Shown here: positions 22,195-29,362 of the stretch, piece after piece | How positions within the stretch are numbered: position 1 is the first letter of the stretch | Layout: every line of letters begins with the position of its first letter | NCBI GenBank assembly: GCA_949494735.1 | Contig: CATABD010000028.1 | Coordinates: forward strand, 1-32,220 | Direction: 5' to 3' | Length of the DNA: 32,220 nucleotides | Source: an uncultured Oscillospiraceae bacterium | GTDB lineage: Bacteria > Bacillota > Clostridia > Oscillospirales > Oscillospiraceae | Position numbers and translations under genes: made by a program | The notes under the pieces: generated by a model | Told to the model about the DNA's origin: nothing | Seen by the model: only the letters and a program-made list of their open reading frames with translations | The model's database searches: none

Positions 22195-24006
22195 TTACTC
22201 CGTTTTACAAAACTTTTTTCTATGAATCAGCTTATGGCAGCTTTCACAGACCACTAACGTTTTGCGCCGTTTGGCAATCATGATTTGCTCCCAGGTTTCC
22301 TTGCCCTGCAAATCCTTCACCTTACGGATATGATGGATTTCGTAGTGTTCTGCATCGGTCGCTCCGCATAACTCACAGACTTTTGCGGATAGACGTTTTT
22401 CAAGCGTTGTTGTAGTATACGCAAAGCGCACAACAGCATTTGAGATTTGGTCGGTGGGATTCCAAGCATCTTTGCAATCGCTGTATTTTGCAAAATAGCA
22501 GCGTTTTCGCCCCTGTTTGGTTTCATAGGGTATCCCCCAACCGCCCCGTCCATCTTTGTACTGCGCCTTGATTTTACTGATTTTGCTTTTGTGCTTTCCC
22601 GCAAGGGTTTTTAGGCAGCTATACTCCATCAGATACGCAAAATAATTCAGTTTCCCGAAATTACTCGCTATAGAATAGTAGTTGCAAAGTCCCCGCAGTT
22701 CTGCATTATAAGCAGATATGATTTCAAGGTCAGTACATCGCAGCAAGGTTTTCCGGCGCTCCGGCTTGATTCTGCCGTCCTCTGTCTGACATATCACTTT
22801 TTTATCAAACAGAAAAGGCATGATTTTATCCTCAAATGGCACACAGAGTTCTACCATACCATTCAAAGTCCTTTTGGTACGGCTTCCCGGCCCTCCGTGC
22901 TTGATTTGGCCGTTGCGTCTGACCCGCACATCATAACCTAAAAATCTGGCGTATTCATTGCTGTGGGTGATAAGCGTCTTCTCCTCGCTGAGTTCCATTT
23001 TCAGCGTCCCCGCAATAAACTCCGACAACTGGCGCTTAATTCGCGCACAATCCTCCTTGTTCCCATTCACTCCAATCAGAAAATCATCCGCATAGCGCAC
23101 ATATTTCAGCTTTTTATCCGTCTGCGATTTGCAGGGCGTTTTAATCAGCTCTTTGCGCAGTGTTTCCCGCCGACGTAAAAGTTCAGATTTTTCACGGTCT
23201 TCGGCAACTATGAGTTTTTTGCGGATATATTCCAGTTTACTGGCAATCTTCTGATATTCCGGCGTAAACTTCTTCTCTTTGGGTTTATCGAAGTTTTTCG
23301 CGAGATTGACAACAAACTTGTCCAGCTCATGCAGGTAGATGTTTGCAAAAATCGGCGAGCAGATTCCGCCCTGCGGTGTCCCGCTGTATGTCATGTGGTA
23401 CTGCCAATCTTCACAATATCCCGCTTTCAGCAGTTTCCAAATCAGCTTGATGAGTCGCGCATCTTTGATTTTGCTGCTGATAATGCCCACCAAAGCTGAA
23501 TGGTCTATGTTGTCAAAACAGCCTTTAATGTCACCTTCCACAAACCAGCGGATGCCATTGAAACCCTTTTTGATTGATTTTAGGGCGGTATGGCAGCTCC
23601 GATTAGGCCGAAATCCATGGGAGCAGTCCAGAAACACAGGTTCATATACCGCTTCCAGTATCATTCGCAGGACCTCTTGCACCAGCTTGTCCGTAAAGGT
23701 GGGGATTCCCAAGGGGCGCATTTTCCCGTTTGCTTTCTGGATATAAGTACGGCGGGCCGGGTGCGGGGTGTAGGTTTCGTCAGCAAGCATCTTGATGATT
23801 CGTTCTATTTTTGCTTTGCTGAAACCGTCCGCCGTGTCCTCATTTATCCCCTGGGTTGACGCTCCATTATTTGCGTACAGGTTTTGATACGCCTGATAGT
23901 ACAGGTCTGGGCGAAGCATATAGCGGTATAACCGGGTAAAAACCTCGTCCTTGTTCCTCGCAGAGTTTTGCTTGACATTCTCCAAAATCTCCATTGTTGG
24001 TTTCAT
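22195..24006 (-). CDS. ltrA: LtrA-like group II intron reverse transcriptase/maturase
   Basis: 603 residues, close to the 599 of LtrA. Reverse-transcriptase blocks: KMRPLGIPTFTDKLVQEVLR, VEGDIKGCFDNIDH, SGTPQGGICSPIFANIYLHELD and RYADDFLIGVNG (YADD at 305-308); maturase X and DNA-binding regions; a C-terminal HNH-type endonuclease with CELCGATDAEHYEIHH and CESCHKLIH. All catalytic residues are visible, so it looks active. It assists splicing and retrohoming of the intron that carries it. The frame is open for 136 codons further upstream, but the ATG at 24006 has GGGAGG and matches the known LtrA start context. Confidence 0.95.
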   Translation of the reverse strand: MKPTMEILENVKQNSARNKDEVFTRLYRYMLRPDLYYQAYQNLYANNGASTQGINEDTADGFSKAKIERIIKMLADETYTPHPARRTYIQKANGKMRPLGIPTFTDKLVQEVLRMILEAVYEPVFLDCSHGFRPNRSCHTALKSIKKGFNGIRWFVEGDIKGCFDNIDHSALVGIISSKIKDARLIKLIWKLLKAGYCEDWQYHMTYSGTPQGGICSPIFANIYLHELDKFVVNLAKNFDKPKEKKFTPEYQKIASKLEYIRKKLIVAEDREKSELLRRRETLRKELIKTPCKSQTDKKLKYVRYADDFLIGVNGNKEDCARIKRQLSEFIAGTLKMELSEEKTLITHSNEYARFLGYDVRVRRNGQIKHGGPGSRTKRTLNGMVELCVPFEDKIMPFLFDKKVICQTEDGRIKPERRKTLLRCTDLEIISAYNAELRGLCNYYSIASNFGKLNYFAYLMEYSCLKTLAGKHKSKISKIKAQYKDGRGGWGIPYETKQGRKRCYFAKYSDCKDAWNPTDQISNAVVRFAYTTTTLEKRLSAKVCELCGATDAEHYEIHHIRKVKDLQGKETWEQIMIAKRRKTLVVCESCHKLIHRKKFCKTE

Positions 24007-24577
24007 TGTGAGGTATTCCTCCCTAATCGCTGTTGATTTTGGCATGTAATGACTGCCGCCCTTCGCCGTGTAAGGGTCATTATCCCTCTCATTGACTACT
24101 ATGGCGGCTCCGTTGCCTTGCAGGATATTCAGACACAAATTGTCATAGCCGTTGTTCACCTCCCCATGGCATTCCTGTTTAGGCAATCCCCAGTTAACGT
24201 GATTAGTTGGTATGCGGATTGTCGGATATGCTTTCGCTTCTTTACCACTGGCTCTCCAGCGTGTCTTATGAGTTGATTGATAACCATTTGGGTGCCGACC
24301 ATACCCAAATGTACTCATATCAGAGGTTTCAGGCACTTTCCTCTGTCCTCTTGGTAAAGGAAACTCGAAGCTCGCAATAACAAACCCAGTTCTATCCTCA
24401 TATCCGCTTGACATCGCGGTTCAGTCGTGCCAAATTGCCTTTAGGCAACTTACCGCTTTCCTGCCATGCTATGTTCCCGTATCAGCTTTCGCCCCCCGGT
24501 CAGGCAGGTTGTCTCCCGCGTTATCTTACGGGGTAGTACCATTTTTCTACTTCTAATCACGCCCTATCTGGGCGCAC

Positions 24578-25705
24578 GTCTGCCACCAGCACCTTGCCCT
24601 CCTCGGTGATACCCCGCAGGACGATGAAATGGCCGGTGGTGGTGAAGTGCCCCGGGGCCATGATGGCGATGACCAGCTTGCCCGATTCCAGCGCCTCCAC
24701 CAGCTTTTTGCTGTCCTTGCCGATTTTGTCAACGGTGAGGCCGTAGTGCTCGCCGCCGTTGGGGATCAGGCTGTGGTAGCTCCCGTTGCCCTCACAGCGG
24801 TAGCCGTTTCGGACAGACCACTGGGCCACGTCATAGGGCGTTACCTTATTGTCCGTCATGGACGCCACCACCATGGCCAGGGCGGTGGGGCCGCAGCCCT
24901 CCCAGCCGATGGTGCCGGTGCGGCCATAGAGCTTATTGCCCCACCGGGCGTCTGTCTGATTGTAGTAGACCACGGGGGTGTCGGCATGAGCAAAAGTGAC
25001 GTTCCCGTAGTCCGTGCCGTATTGGCCCAGGCCGTCGGTGTCGCCGGGGCTGACGCTCTGGCCGTCTGCCATCACCGAGTAGAGCAGGGCCGCCCAGTCT
25101 TTTTCCTCCTGGGTGAAGCCCAGCTTGTCCATGTAGGCGTCCGGCGACAGATCCCGAACCGAGATATGCAGGACGCGGTCTGTAATGGAAGCGGTATAGG
25201 TCAGCTTGTCGGAAAGCAGCTTTTCGATGGTTGGTTCGTCCATGACGTTGAGATCCTGCTTGTACCGAACGGAGCCGATGGCGATGAGCCAGTAGTGATT
25301 CACATTTCCCAGGGATTTTTCCACCGTGTAATCGTCGTAATCGGGTACATCCTCCGTCATAAAACTCGGAAGAATGCTTTCCACCAGCCGGTCAATGACA
25401 GATTGATTTTTCCGCTCAATGTTCTGATAGACCACCTCCAGCCCGTGGGCCGACGTGGTGAGATCCATGATTTCGGGTGTGGTAGAGCTGTCATAGCCGA
25501 AAAAGATGTTGGGCAGGGCGGTGAACACCAGCATGGGGATGAGCAGCAACAGGATCAGCAGCCCAGCCGCCAGCTTGACCAGGAAGGGCGCGGCCTCCTG
25601 GGCTGCGGCCAGGGCCGCGCCCTTGGCCCCCGTAGTGGCCAAGGCCGCAGCGATATGAGCCGCCGCCCTGGCCGCGCCGCCGGCCCGGTTTTCGTTTTCA
25701 CCCAC
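24578..25705 (-). CDS. Membrane-anchored C39-type peptidase, exon 1
   Basis: 376 codons from a GTG at 25705 (GGAGG 8 bases upstream, overlapping the VirB6 stop). Ala-rich N-terminus, one membrane helix (about 44-68), an extracytoplasmic helical domain, then a C39-like papain-fold peptidase: catalytic Cys271 in GWEGCGPTALAMV, His359 in TGHFIVLRGI, and Asp376 in VLVAD, the last codon before the intron. If unspliced, translation ends six residues into the intron (VRPDRA, TGA), losing 35 residues. Such membrane-anchored hydrolases locally open the cell wall for Gram-positive type IV channels; C39 peptidases can also process peptides. With exon 2 the product is 411 residues. Substrate not determined. 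Confidence 0.85.
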
Positions 25706-27824
25706 GGTTATTTCCTCCTCTCCTGTTGGGCTGCGGACGATGGGCAGGTTTCGCCCGCGTCGTCCGATTCTTGGCCGCCTGAGACTGCCCCGCCGCCTGT
25801 TTGCCGTTGGGCGCGGTTCCTGCCGGGCCGGGGCGAATGGTGGGAGTGCCCCCCTTTACCAGGGCAGACGCAGGCTTGGCAGATGTGCGCGGTTCCTGCC
25901 GGGTCGGGCCGGAAGGTGTGCCTCCTGTTGGGGGCACCGCTGTGGACGGGGGAGCATTCCTGCCGGGCCGGGATGCAGATTCAGCGGGCCGCTGGGTACT
26001 GCGGGACGGCCTTCCTGCGGCGCCGGCCTGGGACGCGCCGGAAGCCGCCGGAGTGCCGGGTGTTTTCGGGGCGGTGCCCGCCTTGTCCCGACGGGTGGCG
26101 CGGGTATCGCCCGGCTTGGGCGGGGACTTGGATGCCGCAGGGCCGCCGGGGTGGGGCGGTCTGGGCGCGGTGGGCGGTGCTTTCCCGCCGGACGCACCCG
26201 CTCTGCCGCCGTTCGTGGTCACATTGGTCTGAGCGGAGGTCTGGCTGGTGCTGTTCACCGTGCTGCCGCCTGCGGAATGGGTGGATCGGGTGGACTGGGA
26301 GTGCGTTCCCGTTCCTGCCGCGCCGGGCTGAGGACTGTTGGGGTGCTTCGGCGCGGTGCCTTTCGGAGCCGTTCCTGCCGCGCCGGGATGGGACGCACCG
26401 GGCCGCTGGGAACTGCCTGCCCCCGCCGCACCAGGCGTAGGCGTGTTGGCCGCGCCGGAGGGCGGCACATAGCTTTGGGGGTGGCCGGTTCCAGGCCGCA
26501 CAGAGCTTCTCCGGGTCTGCTGGGGTCGCCCGCCGCCCCGGGCAGTGTTCGCCGCGGCGCTGCTGGTATGCTTCTGCTGGGCGGATGCTTGGGACGTATT
26601 TTCCTGCCGGGCATTGGCCTGCTGGGCGGAACTTTGCTGGCCGGTGCTGTGGTAGGTATACCTGCCGCCGCCACGCGATCCGCCGAAGTTCTGGGAACTG
26701 TCCCCGGAAGTCTGACTGCCGCTGAAACGGCCCCCGCCTCGCCCGCCGCCAAAGGAGCCGCCGGGCCTCTCGCCGCCCTGCGCCCCGCTCTCGGCAGTCT
26801 GGCCGCTGTTGGAGCGTCCGCCGCCCCGGGCGCCGCCGAAGCGTCCTCCGCCGCCGGCGGAAAAGCGGGAACCGAACCGGGAACCGCTGAACCCGCTGCC
26901 GGGTCTTGTGCCGGAAGCGGACGCGCTGGCGGTTCTCCCGCCGCCAAAACCGCCACCTGTGAAGCCCTTTGCCACACCGCTCACCGCCGTGCGTACCACT
27001 GTGTAGGCCAGCATACCGGGCAGGGTTCGCCCGGGGCCGCCGGTGATGGCGGGGTTCAAGCCGATGCGGGTGATGATGGCGTCCGACTTTTTCGCCACTT
27101 TCACGATGGCAAAGATCAACACCATCCAGGGCAGAACATCCAGCCCGGAGGGCACCGTGGACACCACCGAGAACAGCATTTTGAAGCACACCAGGTTGGT
27201 GACCATCAGCAGGCACATGGAGCCGAACATCCGGCACCAGCCGGTGAAGATGGACGCGGTATTTTTGCTGCCGCCCATGGCGAAGGCCAGGGGCGCGGTA
27301 AGGGTGAGCATGGCCAGGATCACATACCGCTCCGCGATCTCAATGAGCAGCCCCAGCACCTTGAACATGACGATGACGCTGCAAATGATGGCCATGAGCC
27401 AGGAGGCGGTGAGCGTCCCAAAGACGCTTTCATCCACCAGGGACACATTGGTGGCGTCCGGGATACTCAGCAGATCCATGATGCTGGAGGTGAGATCCAG
27501 CCCGATCCGGCAGATCTGGGGGCTGGCCAACAGCAGGAATGCGAACACAAAGGTGCGGGCAAACAGCAGCTTGGGGTCTTCCCCCTCAAAGCCCAGGCCC
27601 GCCGCCATGCTTTTCAGCGCCTGGAACACCAGGTTGCCCAGCAGCAGCGCCCAGCCCGCCGCCATCAGCACCCGGGCCATGTCGTCCATGATGGGGATGT
27701 GGGACTGGATGTAGGCAAAATCCAGCCCCATGATGTCCAGCAGCCCTCCGGCAATGAATCCCCAGATGTCTACGATGAGGCCGTAGATCCACTCGAAGAA
27801 GCCGCGAAATAAAAGCTCCAGCAT
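25698..27824 (-). CDS. VirB6/TrbL-like channel protein with long low-complexity tail
   Basis: 708 residues. The first ~270 carry six or so membrane helices (e.g. around 15-35, 50-70, 90-110, 135-160, 165-195, 200-230), a conserved AMGGSKNTASIFTGWCRMFG loop and then FAIVKVAKKSDAIITRIGLN, the VirB6/TrbL polytopic core of type IV secretion channels. The last ~430 residues are low complexity: a Gly/Arg/Ser-rich part (GGGRFGGARGGGRSNSGQ) then Ala/Pro/Gly/Thr/Gln repeats with PGAAGTG-like units. No ribosome site is clear; the ATG is 4 bases after the preceding stop, suggesting coupling. The opposite strand is open for 690 codons through the tail, a composition artefact. Confidence 0.85.
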   Translation of the reverse strand: MLELLFRGFFEWIYGLIVDIWGFIAGGLLDIMGLDFAYIQSHIPIMDDMARVLMAAGWALLLGNLVFQALKSMAAGLGFEGEDPKLLFARTFVFAFLLLASPQICRIGLDLTSSIMDLLSIPDATNVSLVDESVFGTLTASWLMAIICSVIVMFKVLGLLIEIAERYVILAMLTLTAPLAFAMGGSKNTASIFTGWCRMFGSMCLLMVTNLVCFKMLFSVVSTVPSGLDVLPWMVLIFAIVKVAKKSDAIITRIGLNPAITGGPGRTLPGMLAYTVVRTAVSGVAKGFTGGGFGGGRTASASASGTRPGSGFSGSRFGSRFSAGGGGRFGGARGGGRSNSGQTAESGAQGGERPGGSFGGGRGGGRFSGSQTSGDSSQNFGGSRGGGRYTYHSTGQQSSAQQANARQENTSQASAQQKHTSSAAANTARGGGRPQQTRRSSVRPGTGHPQSYVPPSGAANTPTPGAAGAGSSQRPGASHPGAAGTAPKGTAPKHPNSPQPGAAGTGTHSQSTRSTHSAGGSTVNSTSQTSAQTNVTTNGGRAGASGGKAPPTAPRPPHPGGPAASKSPPKPGDTRATRRDKAGTAPKTPGTPAASGASQAGAAGRPSRSTQRPAESASRPGRNAPPSTAVPPTGGTPSGPTRQEPRTSAKPASALVKGGTPTIRPGPAGTAPNGKQAAGQSQAAKNRTTRAKPAHRPQPNRRGGNNRG

Positions 27825-27828
27825 GGCG

Positions 27829-28218
27829 TCACGGCGTCAGAGTGTTGAAGCCGGAGAACTGCGGGGTGATGTAAGCGATGAAAGCCCCGATGCCGTTGAT
27901 GATGGCCCAGGCCACCCAAATTCGCTTGAGCCAGTCCCACGCCTGATCCGCCTTGTGCTGGTTGCCGGTGAGCTTCACGCCGATGACCGCCACGGCGGAC
28001 ATGAGGCCCGCCAGCACGGTGCTGATTCCGGCGATGTGGTTGTAGATATCGACGATGAGGTTTTGGGCCACTGTCCACATATCATTGCCGGCCGTATTGG
28101 TTGCAGCCATGGCGGGAACGGTGAGGGCGGCGCACAGCAGCACCGCCGCCATGGTATGGATGTAAACGTGGGGGAGCTTGGGGCACAGACAGCCCCAGAA
28201 ATTTTCTTTGGTTTGCAT
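27829..28218 (-). CDS. Small VirB2-like (pilin-type) membrane protein
   Basis: 129 residues. A signal-like N-terminal helix (about 22-38) ends at PAMAAT, a good signal peptidase site; two further membrane helices follow (about 60-82 and 97-116) separated by a charged NQHKADQAWDWLKRI loop. This is the VirB2/TrbC pilin layout and its place just upstream of VirB6 fits. The ATG follows AAAGGAG. It is the first gene of the transfer operon in this window. No clear promoter was seen upstream. Confidence 0.65.
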   Translation of the reverse strand: MQTKENFWGCLCPKLPHVYIHTMAAVLLCAALTVPAMAATNTAGNDMWTVAQNLIVDIYNHIAGISTVLAGLMSAVAVIGVKLTGNQHKADQAWDWLKRIWVAWAIINGIGAFIAYITPQFSGFNTLTP

Positions 28219-28242
28219 GAAATTCTCCTTTGTGGCCGTCCC

Positions 28243-28271
28243 TTGAAGGGCGGCAGGTAATTTGGTATAAT
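28243..28271 (+). promoter_or_regulatory. Promoter of MmcQ/YjbR-like gene
   Basis: TTGAAG (28243-28248), 17-base spacer, perfect TATAAT (28266-28271), start codon at 28301. It sits in the divergent gap opposite the transfer operon; an imperfect palindrome GCCGTCCCTT/GAAGGGCGGC overlaps the -35. Confidence 0.75.
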
Positions 28272-28300
28272 GGAGCAGTGAAACAAAGCGGGGTGTTGGT

Positions 28301-28684
28301 ATGGCACAGCTTTCCCAGCGGGAGCGTATGGCGATTTACATCCAAAACCGATACGGGGTTGAGCCGGAGCATCTCTGGGTGCGGTATCCCAATTACGCCG
28401 TGTTCCGCCAACCCGCCAGCCGGAAATGGTTCGCCGCCATCATGGACGTGGCGAAGAAAAGCATTGATCTTTCAGGCGATGGGACTACTGACGTGATGGA
28501 TTTGAAATGCGGGCCGGTTTTGGTGGGTTCCCTGTTGGCTCAGGATGGATTCCGTCCGGCCTATCACATGAGCAAAAGCTCCTGGATCTCCGTGCTGCTG
28601 GATGAGACCGTCCCAGATGAACAGATTTTCCCGCTGATAGAACTCAGCTACGACAGCGTAGCGCCGAAACGGAAAAAGCCTTAG
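28301..28684 (+). CDS. MmcQ/YjbR-family protein
   Basis: 127 residues. VEPEHLWVRYPNYAVFRQPA, RKWFAAIMDV, DLKCGPVLVGSLLAQDGFRP and AYHMSKSSWISVLLDETVPD form the MmcQ/YjbR double-wing CyaY-like fold (PF04237). Many members are annotated as DNA-binding, but the function is poorly known. The ATG at 28301 has a weak GGGGTG ribosome site. Transcribed from a good promoter, opposite in direction to the transfer operon. Confidence 0.88.
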   Translation: MAQLSQRERMAIYIQNRYGVEPEHLWVRYPNYAVFRQPASRKWFAAIMDVAKKSIDLSGDGTTDVMDLKCGPVLVGSLLAQDGFRPAYHMSKSSWISVLLDETVPDEQIFPLIELSYDSVAPKRKKP

Positions 28685-28863
28685 CGTCCGTTGGGTTCCT
28701 GCGGGGTGTTTTGCCGCTGAGCCGCCTCCATCATGGCCAGAAGCTGGGCGGTTTCGGCGCAGAAGGTTGGATAGGCCCTGGGCACACAGGCGTGTTCGAT
28801 CAGGAACGCGGCCCGATCCAGGGCGGGGTAAGTAGGCTCATGTTGAATTCCGATAAAAAACAT
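28681..28863 (-). CDS. Possible small unknown protein
   Basis: A 60-codon minus-strand frame (MFFIGIQHEPTYPALDRAAF and onward), overlapping the MmcQ-like stop. AAGGAG lies directly against the ATG, too close for a normal ribosome site. The sequence looks protein-like (helix LLAMMEAAQRQ at the end) but is short and in an antisense position between plus-strand genes. Retained as tentative. Confidence 0.3.
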   Translation of the reverse strand: MFFIGIQHEPTYPALDRAAFLIEHACVPRAYPTFCAETAQLLAMMEAAQRQNTPQEPNGR

Positions 28864-28903
28864 CTCCTTGAATCGTATGGGTGAATGTGGTAGGATAATA
28901 GAT

Positions 28904-28917
28904 ACTACAGCTGTAGT
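28904..28917. promoter_or_regulatory. BlaI/CopY-type palindromic operator
   Basis: Perfect palindrome ACTACAGCTGTAGT, matching the TACA-N2-TGTA core bound by BlaI/MecI/CopY winged-helix repressors. It lies just after a weak -10 (TAGGAT at 28891-28896, 17 bases from TTGAAT) and 14 bases before the start codon at 28932. No BlaI-like gene is in the window. Confidence 0.6.
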
Positions 28918-28931
28918 CGGAGGACGCTCAA

Positions 28932-29342
28932 ATGGGTAGACCGTTAGAACTTGATTTATTCAGCCTCATCCTGATCGCCGCCATGGTGGCTGTGCTGATT
29001 TCTTTTGTCTGTACGATGTTCCGAATCGTCCGCAGCCGTATTCGGGTGTCCCGATTCTTTGCCCGGCATCGGCCGACGGTAGGCATTTTGGATCAATACG
29101 AAAAAATTGACGCGGATACCGACGTCACGATGTACCCTTTTTTTACTGAGAAATCAATGCATCTCATACCGCGCACTTCATATACGCCCGACCAGTATTT
29201 TGTACGGCTGGAATGCAGATGCGGCGATACGCGCTTTTATGCCACCTACCGAATTTCGTCCGAGGACTATGAGCAAGAGCAAACCGGAGCATCCATTCAA
29301 ATAGAGGCTCACTGGCGCCCCATCGGCTATGAGGTGCTGTAA
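28932..29342 (+). CDS. Small membrane-anchored protein
   Basis: 136 residues, family not recognised. One membrane helix (about 9-30, LFSLILIAAMVAVLISFVCT) is followed by an Arg-rich segment (RIVRSRIRVSRFFARHRPT), then a soluble beta-rich domain (YFVRLECRCGDTRFYATYRI and an EAHWRPIGYEVL end). Likely inner-leaflet anchored. The start has GGAGG 8 bases upstream. The upstream BlaI/CopY-like palindrome suggests it is inducible. The DinG-like helicase gene begins 20 bases downstream, probably co-transcribed. Confidence 0.75.
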   Translation: MGRPLELDLFSLILIAAMVAVLISFVCTMFRIVRSRIRVSRFFARHRPTVGILDQYEKIDADTDVTMYPFFTEKSMHLIPRTSYTPDQYFVRLECRCGDTRFYATYRISSEDYEQEQTGASIQIEAHWRPIGYEVL

Positions 29343-29362
29343 GTCAGAACAAGGGGGGCGCT

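Larger units (their letters stand above)
22093..24577 (-). mobile_element. Group II intron (IIA, Ll.LtrB-like), 2485 bases
   Basis: The 5' end is GTGCGCCCAGATAGGG and the 3' end TCTAC (5' GUGCG / 3' AY boundaries). Domain V and the intron-encoded protein are present, and the sequence just before the protein start (GGGAGGAATACCTCACAATG) closely follows the Ll.LtrB arrangement. It interrupts the C39 peptidase gene between GAC and CCC codons; removing it restores the frame. Domain I contains a TTTGGG..CCCAAA stem-loop with GTCGGC (candidate EBS1, 24294-24299) and ACCA (candidate EBS2, 24352-24355), pairing with GCAGAC (one mismatch) and TGGT in exon 1. The base composition is visibly lower in GC than its neighbours, a sign of separate acquisition. 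Confidence 0.93.

Noticed and set aside
24007..24414. N-terminal extension of the intron-encoded protein (136 codons)
   Set aside because: The region is intron ribozyme sequence; the ATG at 24006 has the conserved ribosome site and gives the LtrA length.
25740..27812. Plus-strand 690-codon open frame antisense to the VirB6 tail
   Set aside because: It lies opposite a low-complexity GC-rich region, is itself Gly/Arg/Ala repeats without a domain or ribosome site, and is explained by third-base bias of the real gene.
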